Below, piece after piece: positions 21,126 through 28,186 of a stretch of DNA of 52,231 nt. The DNA lies in the NCBI RefSeq assembly GCF_001068775.1, contig NZ_JWAJ01000124.1, positions 1 to 52,231 of the forward strand, written 5' to 3'. This DNA comes from Streptococcus pseudopneumoniae. Lineage in GTDB: Bacteria; Bacillota; Bacilli; Lactobacillales; Streptococcaceae. Under the pieces are notes generated by a model. That model ran no database searches and was not told where the DNA came from. It saw nothing but the letters and a program-made list of their open reading frames with translations. The position numbers and the translations under genes were made by a program. Every line of letters begins with the position of its first letter. Positions within the stretch are counted from its first letter, which is position 1.

Positions 21126-21989
21126 ATGTTTACACAATACGATAATGAAACAGGAAAAACTAAACTTACGAAACTTGCAAAAGGTGGCATCATCATGGTT
21201 GTTGCTATTACTTCACTTGGAATTTTTCGTCTCACGGCCGTGAAGCGCATCCCAGCTAATACGGTTGGAGTAAAGGTCAGTGCGATCGGAGGTGTTCAGG
21301 AAAACACCCTACAAACAGGCTATCATCTTAAAATTCCTTTCATCGATACCGTCTATACTCTTTCGACTTCAGTTCAGACGAAGACTATGGAAAAAATCAC
21401 AACTCAGACCAAAGATGGTCAATGGCTGAATACTAACATTGATGTGAAGTATCGTGTGAATAAAGAAAAGGCCATGACGATCTTTTCAAACTACACCAAG
21501 TTAGAAAATGTGAATGAGAGTGTAATTGCGCCAGCAGTTCAACGGGCTATTGAATCTGTGACTGGAAATTACGATATCTATGATATTCTTGGAAATAAAC
21601 GGACAGAAGTCTATGAAGGGATTGATAAGGCGCTAAAAGAAAAATTTGAATCTTATGATCTTGAATTTGTTTCATTCACAATAACTGATCAGGATGCAGG
21701 AGATGAGATTGAAGCAGCAATCAAATCTGAATCTGTCAAACAGAAGGAAATCGACACAGCTAAACAGGAACAAGAAAAAGCTAGGGTCGAAGCCGATACT
21801 AAGAAAGTTCAAGCTCAAGCTGAAGCGGATGCTGGTATCATCAAAGCAGAAGGTGAAGCCAAAGCTAACAAAGCTAAGTCAGACTCAATCACAGACAACC
21901 TTATCCGCATGAAGGAAGCGGAAGCCAGAGAAAAACATGGCTGGGTTACTGTCAATGGAGCTGGTAGCGTGATTACAAATCATGAGTAA
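21126..21989 (+). CDS. SPFH/prohibitin-domain membrane protein
   Basis: 287 residues. A membrane helix (GGIIMVVAITSLGIFRLTAV, about residues 21-40) is followed by an SPFH domain (IPANTVGVKVSAIGGVQENT, GYHLKIPFIDTVYTLSTSVQ, NTNIDVKYRVN) and a long charged coiled coil (KQKEIDTAKQEQEKARVEAD). Cellular relatives (HflK/HflC, prohibitins) form membrane rings that scaffold or restrain proteases such as FtsH. Its place late in the early operon suggests a role in host membrane or protease control; that is inference. AAAGGAG precedes the ATG. Confidence 0.88.
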   Translation: MFTQYDNETGKTKLTKLAKGGIIMVVAITSLGIFRLTAVKRIPANTVGVKVSAIGGVQENTLQTGYHLKIPFIDTVYTLSTSVQTKTMEKITTQTKDGQWLNTNIDVKYRVNKEKAMTIFSNYTKLENVNESVIAPAVQRAIESVTGNYDIYDILGNKRTEVYEGIDKALKEKFESYDLEFVSFTITDQDAGDEIEAAIKSESVKQKEIDTAKQEQEKARVEADTKKVQAQAEADAGIIKAEGEAKANKAKSDSITDNLIRMKEAEAREKHGWVTVNGAGSVITNHE

Positions 21990-22019
21990 AATATAAACGG
22001 CATAGAAACGAGGTGAGCG

Positions 22020-22445
22020 ATGCCCTTCTTTCCTGATATAAATGAAATAAAAACGAAAGAGAATGCCAAAAGGATTCTAAAAGGATATCCTCGTTGGAGA
22101 AGAGTCGCAAATGACACTGATGGTCAGAGAGTGACCACCACCTACTCATTCATGCCACGAAATCCATTAAGCGGGAGAGATAGTCAAGTTGAAAAATTGG
22201 CTATACGAAAAGTTGATGCAGAGATTGAGCTGGATGCAATTGAGCAAGCTGTCAGTAGATTACATGATCCCCTCTATCGTAGGATACTTTTTGAGAAGTA
22301 TCTTCAGTGGAATTGCAAGAAGGATGAAACAATCGCAATGGACTTGTCTCTTTCAGAAAGTTCATATTACGACATCTTGGATAAGTCTCTGATGGCATTT
22401 GCAGAGCTATACCGCAATGGAGAACAGATTGAAATTTTGGAGTAA
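22020..22445 (+). CDS. ArpU-family late transcription regulator
   Basis: 141 residues. YPRWRRVANDTDGQRVTTTY near the start and a C-terminal sigma-factor-4-like helix-turn-helix (LHDPLYRRILFEKYLQWNCK, MDLSLSESSYYDILDKSLMA) are typical of ArpU/RinA-type regulators, which switch on phage late genes. Five phased GGAG boxes and an extended -10 begin at its own stop codon and are its likely target. GAGGTGAGCG precedes the ATG. Confidence 0.9.
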   Translation: MPFFPDINEIKTKENAKRILKGYPRWRRVANDTDGQRVTTTYSFMPRNPLSGRDSQVEKLAIRKVDAEIELDAIEQAVSRLHDPLYRRILFEKYLQWNCKKDETIAMDLSLSESSYYDILDKSLMAFAELYRNGEQIEILE

Positions 22446-22490
22446 ATTTGGAGTTTTTTTGGAGTAAACTCGGAGTAAGTCCGGAGTAAA
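22439..22490 (+). repeat. Five GGAGTAAA boxes with exact 11-bp period
   Basis: GGAGTAAA starts at 22439, 22450 (GGAGTTTT), 22461, 22472 (GGAGTAAG) and 22483, each exactly 11 bp from the last, about one helical turn. The first overlaps the end of arpU. The array ends 17 bases before the late -10, so the last box takes the place of the -35. Confidence 0.9.
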
Positions 22491-22504
22491 TATATGATTT
22501 TATG

Positions 22505-22513
22505 TGCTAAAAT
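22505..22513 (+). promoter_or_regulatory. Late promoter (extended -10)
   Basis: TGC TAAAAT with the -10 at 22508-22513 and no recognisable -35, directly downstream of the phased boxes. It is likely activated by ArpU and drives the recombinase and the structural genes. Confidence 0.6.
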
Positions 22514-22532
22514 TATATTATGAAATAATTGT

Positions 22533-22560
22533 AAAGGCAGGCACACCCTGTCTTTTCTTT
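22533..22560 (+). terminator. Hairpin in the late leader
   Basis: AAAGGCAGG (22533-22541) pairs with CCTGTCTTT (22547-22555), one G-T pair, followed by TTCTTTTA. It lies between the late promoter and the recombinase gene, so read-through or antitermination would be needed. Confidence 0.5.
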
Positions 22561-22578
22561 TAGTTTGGAGGTGATATC

Positions 22579-23145
22579 GTGAAAAAAGTAGAACCAATTC
22601 GTGAGCTAGACGATATTGATAGAATGAAGAATTACTTGAAATCAAAGAGTGAACGAAACTATATTCTTTTCTTAGTAGGAATATATTCAGGTCTACGAGT
22701 AAGCGACATTGTTCCTCTTCAAGTGAAACATGTAGTTCAAGATAGAATTGAAATCAAAGAGAAAAAAACTGGCAAAATAAGAAAATTTGCAGTTAATCCA
22801 GAATTACGAAAGGCTTTGAATCGTTATATAAAAGAAAATCATCTTGAGAGTTACGACTATCTTTTTCCAAGTAGAAAAAAAGTTAGAGGTGACGGAGTAA
22901 GTATTAAACATATCGGTAGAGTGGCTGTGTATCAATTCTTGAACGATGCAGCTAAACATTCAGGACTCAAGCACATCGGAACACATTCGATGAGAAAAAC
23001 GTTTGGTTATCATCATTATAAACAAAATGGGAATATAGCTATTTTAATGCAAATACTTAATCACTCTGCTCCAGACATCACATTAGATTATATTGGATAC
23101 AATCAAGATGAAATTGATGAAAGTATGCTTACTTTTACGTATTAA
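22579..23145 (+). CDS. Second tyrosine recombinase
   Basis: 188 residues from GTG 22579 (GGAGGTGAT upstream). Only the catalytic domain is present: Arg in YSGLRVSDIVPLQ, then THSMRKTFGYHHY, LNHSAPDITLDYIG with the final Tyr. Such short recombinases following arpU at the head of late operons are known in streptococcal phages; their role (resolution, packaging or regulation) is unclear. It lacks the arm-binding domain of the true integrase at 8814. Confidence 0.88.
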   Translation: MKKVEPIRELDDIDRMKNYLKSKSERNYILFLVGIYSGLRVSDIVPLQVKHVVQDRIEIKEKKTGKIRKFAVNPELRKALNRYIKENHLESYDYLFPSRKKVRGDGVSIKHIGRVAVYQFLNDAAKHSGLKHIGTHSMRKTFGYHHYKQNGNIAILMQILNHSAPDITLDYIGYNQDEIDESMLTFTY

Positions 23146-23358
23146 AAGCACGCTTATTTATCATATTGAGAAATGGTAAATTAAAAAATAAGAAAAACCG
23201 GAAACCCATTGTCATGATTGGGCTAAACCATACTTTCTTGAAAGTCACAAAATATAAGATATGTTAAATATATGAGGGTGTCAGAGGTTGAAAAACTCCC
23301 CCCTACATCATAAAAATTTAACTACCTACCTCCCCAAAAAAGAAAGGCCCCTCCCTAA

Positions 23359-23703
23359 ATGAATATCCCCCAAGAAAGACCAGACCGGAGTGGTCCTCAC
23401 CGAGTCGCCTTTGAGAAAAATAAGAAGATTATTCTTAAGACAAGAAATACTTGTGGGATTTGTGGACTACCAGTAGACAAGTCATTGAAGTATCCACATC
23501 CTTTGTCACCAGTCATTGACCACATCATTCCAATTAATCGGAACGGTCATCCATCAGACATCAATAACCTACAGCTCGCGCACTGGCAGTGCAATAGACA
23601 GAAGTCTGACAAGCTTTATGCTGATGATAAATCAGCAAGTACAACTGTTGTTGGCAACAGAAATTTGCCACAATCGAGAGATTGGACAAAATATAGATCT
23701 TAA
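23359..23703 (+). CDS. HNH endonuclease
   Basis: 114 residues. CGICG...DHIIPINRNGHPSDINNLQL...HWQCNRQKSD is split here by its motif order: two zinc cysteine pairs around an HNH active site (DHI, N, NRQ). Phage HNH proteins of this type sit next to terminase genes and assist DNA packaging cleavage at cos. Here the terminase is 4.5 kb away. No strong ribosome-binding site precedes ATG 23359. Confidence 0.9.
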   Translation: MNIPQERPDRSGPHRVAFEKNKKIILKTRNTCGICGLPVDKSLKYPHPLSPVIDHIIPINRNGHPSDINNLQLAHWQCNRQKSDKLYADDKSASTTVVGNRNLPQSRDWTKYRS

Positions 23704-23898
23704 AATAAAAAATATATTAAATTATTTTTAATAAAAATATGAATTACCGGATTATTAGACTTAGAGAAAAATAGAAGAGTGTGAGGAAGTCCTAGCAGAG
23801 GATAGGGGGGTATCCCCCTCCCACTAGGCGCTCGAGGGCTTCACGCCGTCACTGTACATTTTTTCTCGCGCCAAATCATCACAAGAAAGGAGAACGGT
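23704..23898 (+). other. Non-coding gap with GC-rich hairpin, candidate cos region
   Basis: After an AT-rich stretch (23704-23760) there is a GC-rich block with AGGGGG-GTAT-CCCCCT (about 23804-23819) and GCGCTCGAGGGC, unlike the surrounding DNA. It lies between HNH and portal, where a cos site is expected for HNH-containing phages. No cos sequence is recognised directly. The run ends in AGAAAGGAG, the portal ribosome-binding site. Confidence 0.35.
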
Positions 23899-25167
23899 TT
23901 GGAATTAAGAGGAATTGACTATCTCAGGAGAAAGTTGACTCTCTATCAGAGCAGAGTTAATCTGAGGTACAAGCATTATGCAATGCAACACCATGAAGCA
24001 CCGACAGGAATCACAATTCCTCCACAAGTCAGGGTGAAGTACCAGGCTGTCCTTGGTTGGGCTGCAAAGGGCGTTGATAGTCTTGCAGATCGTTTGATTT
24101 TCAGGGAATTTGCTAACGATGATTTTAATGTTACAGAAATCTTTAATCGGAACAATCCTGATATCTTCTTTGATAGTGCTATTTTAGCTGCGCTGATTGG
24201 TTCGTGTAGCTTTGTCTACATTTCGAAGGGTGAAGATGATAAGGTGAGGTTGCAAGTCATTGAATCAAGTAATGCAACTGGTGTCATTGATCCTATTACT
24301 GGATTGCTTGTGGAAGGTTATGCGGTGTTGGCTCGTGATGATTACAATCGTCCAACGCTTGAAGCCTACTTCGAGCCTAATGCTACTCATTTTATTCCAA
24401 AAGATGGTAGTCCATACTCAGTTGTGAATGAAACTGGTATCCCTTTGTTGGTTCCAGTCATTCATCGTCCTGATGCTGTTCGTCCGTTTGGTCGGAGTCG
24501 TATCACCAGAGCTGGGATGTATTATCAGAAATATGCTAAGCGTACTTTGGAACGAGCGGATATTACGGCTGAGTTCTACTCATGGCCACAGAAATATATT
24601 CTTGGGCTTGATCCTGATGCAGAGCCTATGGAAAAATGGAAAGCTACTGTATCAAGCTTGTTGACGATTTCTTCTAGTGACAAAGGAGAGAAGCCGAGCG
24701 TTGGGCAATTTACTACCGCTAGCATGTCACCTTTTACTGAACAGCTCAGAACAGCCGCAGCTGGATTTGCTGGCGAAATGGGGCTGACATTGGATGACCT
24801 TGGTTTCGTTTCAGATAATCCATCATCTGTGGAAGCCATCAAGGCTAGTCATGAGAATTTGCGTTTAGCTGGGCGGAAGGCTCAGCGCTCACTAGGTGCT
24901 GGATTGCTAAATGTCGCTTATGTTGCAGCTTGTTTGCGTGATGAGTTTTGCTATACTAGAAGTCAATTTGTAAGAACCACAGTCAAGTGGGAGCCATTGT
25001 TTGAAGCGGATGCGAATACGATGACTATGATCGGTGACGGTGTTGTCAAACTAAATCAGGCATTACCTGGTTACATCAACGCAGAAACCATTCGAGACCT
25101 TACTGGTATCGCTGGAGATATGTCTGCTAGGCCAGTGATAAGCGAGGGTGGTTCAAATGGAGAATGA
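23899..25167 (+). CDS. Portal protein (SPP1 gp6-like)
   Basis: 422 residues from TTG 23899 behind AAGGAG. GIDYLRRKLTLYQSRVNLRY, VRVKYQAVLGWAAKGVDSLA and a basic central segment (RPFGRSRITRAGMYYQKYAK), followed by a helical C-terminus, fit SPP1-type portals. The portal ring is the head entry channel for DNA. It is the first head gene here and overlaps the MuF gene by 20 bases. TerL normally precedes the portal, so the order is unusual. Confidence 0.9.
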   Translation: MELRGIDYLRRKLTLYQSRVNLRYKHYAMQHHEAPTGITIPPQVRVKYQAVLGWAAKGVDSLADRLIFREFANDDFNVTEIFNRNNPDIFFDSAILAALIGSCSFVYISKGEDDKVRLQVIESSNATGVIDPITGLLVEGYAVLARDDYNRPTLEAYFEPNATHFIPKDGSPYSVVNETGIPLLVPVIHRPDAVRPFGRSRITRAGMYYQKYAKRTLERADITAEFYSWPQKYILGLDPDAEPMEKWKATVSSLLTISSSDKGEKPSVGQFTTASMSPFTEQLRTAAAGFAGEMGLTLDDLGFVSDNPSSVEAIKASHENLRLAGRKAQRSLGAGLLNVAYVAACLRDEFCYTRSQFVRTTVKWEPLFEADANTMTMIGDGVVKLNQALPGYINAETIRDLTGIAGDMSARPVISEGGSNGE

Positions 25168-26392
25168 TGTTTTACCTGGTATCTTGCAAGAGGTTCAGGA
25201 GAGATTTGAGAGAGATTTTGGTAAGAGCGAGATTATCAGAAATGCTTTTGCTACATTAAAAGCAAAAAAAGCCACTTACAAAACTGCAAATGAGTTTGCG
25301 ATTGAAATTGGAGAGATTCTTTCTAAGGCTCTAGGAGCGTCTCTGAGCGCCGATAAATTACCAGATGGTAAAATGTATTACAATATCGCTCAGCGTTTGC
25401 TGATGGACGTGCTGGGACGAAATCACGAGCTTGTGAGTGGTTATGCTAGCGATGTTCAGAAGAATTTGAATGATGAAGCCAAAATCGGTCTCAAAGTGCA
25501 AGTCCCTGAATTGAATCAGGATCGAATAGCTGGCATTGTCAATCGCTTTTCGTCTGAGGAGAATTTTGAGGATGTCAGTTGGTTGCTTGGTGAACCTATT
25601 GTGAACTTCACTCAGTCCATTATCGATGATAGTATCCGGAAGAATGCGGAGTTTCATCATAAGGCAGGATTGCAACCTGAGATTGTCCGAAAATCGTATT
25701 TTCATTGTTGTGAGTGGTGCCAAGAAGTTCAAGGAAGCTATAAATATCCAAGAGTTCCAAAGGACGTTTACAGAAGGCATCAGCGCTGTCGTTGCACTGT
25801 AGACTATGATCCGAAAAGCGGAAAAACTCAAAATGTCTGGACGAAGAAATGGAATTCTATAGACAAAGAGAGAGTTGAGCGTAGGAAGTTAATTGGCATA
25901 GTATCTGTTGACGAGCTTGAGCAAAAGCGCTATAATAGGATTATGAAGAGTAGTGGTGCTGTGTATGGTGCTTGGAACGACAGAAATGATCCATACAATA
26001 AAGAGCGTGACCGACATGCTCAAGAATTTTATGAGAGTGTACGAAATCGAAATAAGCAACATGAAATAGTGAAGGTATCTAACAATAGCGGTCTTTCACA
26101 ATCAGATGTTGAGAAGATTTATAACCATATTTTTATTAATGAGTATGATTTAGAAGATGGTCGGAAACGTTTTGACCCTAGCTATGATATGGCTGAGAGT
26201 TGGAGAAGACTTTCAGAAATCGGTGGCAAGAATATTCAACCTCACGACCTCGTAATGCTATATCACGAGTTGATGGAACACGATTTGATGGCAAAGGGAA
26301 TGAAGTACGATGAAGCCCACGAACTTACTAATAAAAGCTATAACTACCAAAAAGCGTGGATTGCTTGGATGAAGCAGAAAGGAGACCTATAA
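25148..26392 (+). CDS. MuF-domain minor head protein with probable C-terminal toxin domain
   Basis: 414 residues (MENDVLPGI from ATG 25157 is an alternative start). The first half is helical and leads to the MuF head-morphogenesis motif FHCCEWCQEVQGSYKYPRVP with HQRCRCTVDY. Ordinary MuF proteins end soon after; this one continues for about 165 residues with KERDRHAQEFYESVRNRNKQ and YHELMEHDLMAKGMKYDEAH. That matches the layout of phage MuF polymorphic toxins, in which an effector domain follows the head domain and the immunity gene comes next. The effector activity is not recognised; HELMEH looks metal-binding. Confidence 0.8.
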   Translation: MVQMENDVLPGILQEVQERFERDFGKSEIIRNAFATLKAKKATYKTANEFAIEIGEILSKALGASLSADKLPDGKMYYNIAQRLLMDVLGRNHELVSGYASDVQKNLNDEAKIGLKVQVPELNQDRIAGIVNRFSSEENFEDVSWLLGEPIVNFTQSIIDDSIRKNAEFHHKAGLQPEIVRKSYFHCCEWCQEVQGSYKYPRVPKDVYRRHQRCRCTVDYDPKSGKTQNVWTKKWNSIDKERVERRKLIGIVSVDELEQKRYNRIMKSSGAVYGAWNDRNDPYNKERDRHAQEFYESVRNRNKQHEIVKVSNNSGLSQSDVEKIYNHIFINEYDLEDGRKRFDPSYDMAESWRRLSEIGGKNIQPHDLVMLYHELMEHDLMAKGMKYDEAHELTNKSYNYQKAWIAWMKQKGDL

Positions 26393-26631
26393 TGCTTAAA
26401 CTTATTAAAATTTTCAATTCAAAAAGTAAGGGTTATTGGTATATTCCTGAAAACCGTGACCCAGGTATGATTGAGATTGATGAGCGCACTGGTGACGTTA
26501 CAGTTGTCATTGAGTCGAATTATGATAAAGAACTAGGTTATCCTTACTATGCGAACAAGGCTCGTGGAGCAGTGAAGCAGATGTTGGATAGAGGAGAATT
26601 ACCAAACGAGAAATCTTTCGCTTGGGGTTAA
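26392..26631 (+). CDS. Putative immunity protein for the MuF toxin
   Basis: 79 residues, MLKLIKIFNSKSKGYWYIPE then EIDERTGDVTVVIESNYDKE and GELPNEKSFAWG. The ATG overlaps the TAA of the MuF gene by one base and AGGAG precedes it, so the two are tightly coupled; then a terminator follows. The position and size fit the immunity gene of MuF toxins. No family recognised. Confidence 0.55.
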   Translation: MLKLIKIFNSKSKGYWYIPENRDPGMIEIDERTGDVTVVIESNYDKELGYPYYANKARGAVKQMLDRGELPNEKSFAWG

Positions 26632-26665
26632 GCACTTAGAAAATTCTAAGTGCTTTTCTTATTTT
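26631..26665 (+). terminator. Intrinsic terminator after the MuF/immunity pair
   Basis: AGCACTTAGAA and TTCTAAGTGCT form an 11-bp stem with a 2-base loop (26631-26654), followed by TTTCTTATTTTT. It would stop late transcription before the terminase gene. Confidence 0.85.
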
Positions 26666-26681
26666 TAATTTTTTTCAAAAA

Positions 26682-26740
26682 AACTCTTGACTTTTTGTGA
26701 CCACTATTATATTATATAGTTGTGGCAACAGAAAGTAGGT
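26682..26740 (+). promoter_or_regulatory. Promoter of the RHH/antirepressor cassette
   Basis: TTGACT (about 26687-26692) and TATTAT/TATATAG (26706-26719) form a promoter for the RHH gene. ACTAT and ATAGT, 8 bases apart, flank the -10 as a possible autoregulatory operator. Confidence 0.5.
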
Positions 26741-26746
26741 GATGAA

Positions 26747-26923
26747 ATGAGTCCACGGACTGGAAGACCTAAGAGTGAAAATCCTAAATCTCGTCAATTT
26801 AGAATGAGATTGACTGAGGAAGAGTTCAGTAATCTTGAACAGGTTGCTAAACAAAAAAGCATGACCAAAACTGAAGTAGTCATGCGTGGGATTGAACTTG
26901 TTAAGTCTGAGATAACAAAATAA
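26747..26923 (+). CDS. Arc/CopG-like ribbon-helix-helix regulator
   Basis: 58 residues from ATG 26747 behind GTAGGTGAT. SRQFRMRLTEEEFSNLEQVA then QKSMTKTEVVMRGIELVKSE is the strand-helix-helix order of Arc-type repressors. It has its own promoter and is followed by a hairpin and an antirepressor gene, recalling the Arc-Ant arrangement of phage P22 immI. Role as repressor of the cassette is inferred. Confidence 0.75.
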   Translation: MSPRTGRPKSENPKSRQFRMRLTEEEFSNLEQVAKQKSMTKTEVVMRGIELVKSEITK

Positions 26924-27002
26924 CGTACGACCTGCTCCCGCCAAGAATAGGGTCATACGTTATCACCACAGAAGTGTTTCTGCATGAAATATTATATCAT
27001 GC
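26918..27002 (+). promoter_or_regulatory. Hairpin and operator-like palindrome ahead of the antirepressor cassette
   Basis: ATAACGTA and TACGTTAT (about 26919-26964) enclose a long-loop hairpin overlapping the RHH stop. A second inverted repeat, GCATGA-9 bases-TCATGC (26982-27002), surrounds ATATTAT and could be a -10 with an RHH operator. Confidence 0.5.
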
Positions 27003-27043
27003 TGAGACGCTCTTTTCAAGGTACACGAAGGAGTGTTTTTATT

Positions 27044-27319
27044 ATGGCAAAAATTGAATTAACAGAAGAACAATTGACTCATCTAGGCTACGAGCTTGCA
27101 GATATTCGAAGAACGGTTGAAATGGCAACCAATATGACAGAAACCTTGGCTTGGGTTCAACTTAAGGACGAGACAGCTTTTAAAGAGATGTCTAAAAAGT
27201 TCTTTGATACTTTTAATGAACAATTCGGTTTACTTCATTCAACACTAGATGAAATTGCTTTTATTTTGATGAACTCAACAGATAAAGCAGAAATCTTAGG
27301 AAGTAAAATTTTTAACTAG
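27044..27319 (+). CDS. Unknown small helical protein of the cassette
   Basis: 91 residues from ATG 27044 (MAKIELTEEQLTHLGYELAD) with AAGGAG ten bases upstream; the longer frame from 26984 lacks a start signal. Helical, acidic. It lies between the RHH gene and the antirepressor. Not recognised; it could be an accessory of the regulatory switch. Confidence 0.6.
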   Translation: MAKIELTEEQLTHLGYELADIRRTVEMATNMTETLAWVQLKDETAFKEMSKKFFDTFNEQFGLLHSTLDEIAFILMNSTDKAEILGSKIFN

Positions 27320-27329
27320 GAGCATAAAA

Positions 27330-28082
27330 ATGGAACTACAAATTTTTAAAAATGAACAATTCGGAGAAGTAAGAACGACAGAAGTTAATCAAGAAATTTA
27401 TTTCAACTTAAAAGATTGTTGTCAGATTTTGGATATAAAAAACAGTAAAGATGTAGTAAAAAGGCTAAATTCAAAGGGGGTAGTTACTACCGACCTCCTT
27501 ACAAATGGAGGAGTCCAACAAGCCAACTTCATCAACGAAGCGAATTTCTATAAACTTGTTTTTCAATCTCGCAAACCAGAAGCAGAGAAATTTGCTGATT
27601 GGGTCACTAGCGAAGTGCTGCCCTCTATTCGTAAGCATGGGTTGTATGCGACGGATCAGTTGCTAAACGATCCAGACTTAGCTATCGCAGCCTTTCAAGC
27701 ATTGAAAGAGGAACGAGCTAAAAAACAAGCGTTGGAAGCGCAGATGGAAGCTGACAAGCCAAAAGTTCTCTTTGCTAATGCGGTGTCAGCTAGTCAGACA
27801 TCTATTTTGATTGGTGACTTTGCTAAGTTGCTCCGTCAGAATGGTCTGGAAATTGGTCAGAATCGTTTGTTTATTTGGCTACGTGAAAATGGATTTCTAA
27901 TTAACCGAAAAGGAGACTCTTGGAATATGCCAACTCAGCGTAGTATGGATAGGGGATTGTTTGAAATTAAAGAACGAACACACCATGAACCTAATGGAAC
28001 AATTCGTATCAGTAAAACTACAAAAATTACTGGAAAAGGTCAAGTCTATTTCATGGAAAAACTATTAGCAGAAGTAGCATAA
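27330..28082 (+). CDS. Second antirepressor (Bro-N N-terminus, KilAC C-terminus)
   Basis: 250 residues. Residues 1-110 are a Bro-N domain (FGEVRTTEVNQEIYFNLKDC, FQSRKPEAEKFADWV, LPSIRKHG). Residues about 135-250 form KilAC (KPKVLFANAVSASQTSILIG, NRLFIWLRENGFLI, NMPTQRSMD). The KilAC half closely matches that of the antirepressor at 14939, while the N-terminal domain is of another family. It sits inside the structural gene block with its own regulator and terminators. Likely overcomes a repressor, perhaps of another prophage. Confidence 0.88.
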   Translation: MELQIFKNEQFGEVRTTEVNQEIYFNLKDCCQILDIKNSKDVVKRLNSKGVVTTDLLTNGGVQQANFINEANFYKLVFQSRKPEAEKFADWVTSEVLPSIRKHGLYATDQLLNDPDLAIAAFQALKEERAKKQALEAQMEADKPKVLFANAVSASQTSILIGDFAKLLRQNGLEIGQNRLFIWLRENGFLINRKGDSWNMPTQRSMDRGLFEIKERTHHEPNGTIRISKTTKITGKGQVYFMEKLLAEVA

Positions 28083-28085
28083 TAT

Positions 28086-28110
28086 AAGCACTCGAAAGGG
28101 TGCTTTTATT
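28086..28110 (+). terminator. Terminator after the second antirepressor
   Basis: AAGCACTC-GAAA-GGGTGCTT (28086-28105), a stable GNRA-type tetraloop hairpin, followed by TTATT. It separates the cassette from the terminase. Confidence 0.75.
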
Positions 28111-28186
28111 GTGCTTTAGTTTAGGAGGTGATCCGATATCTCCCAGCGATAGGGTTATCATGCGGTACGATTGAAAGGAGCAGTGG

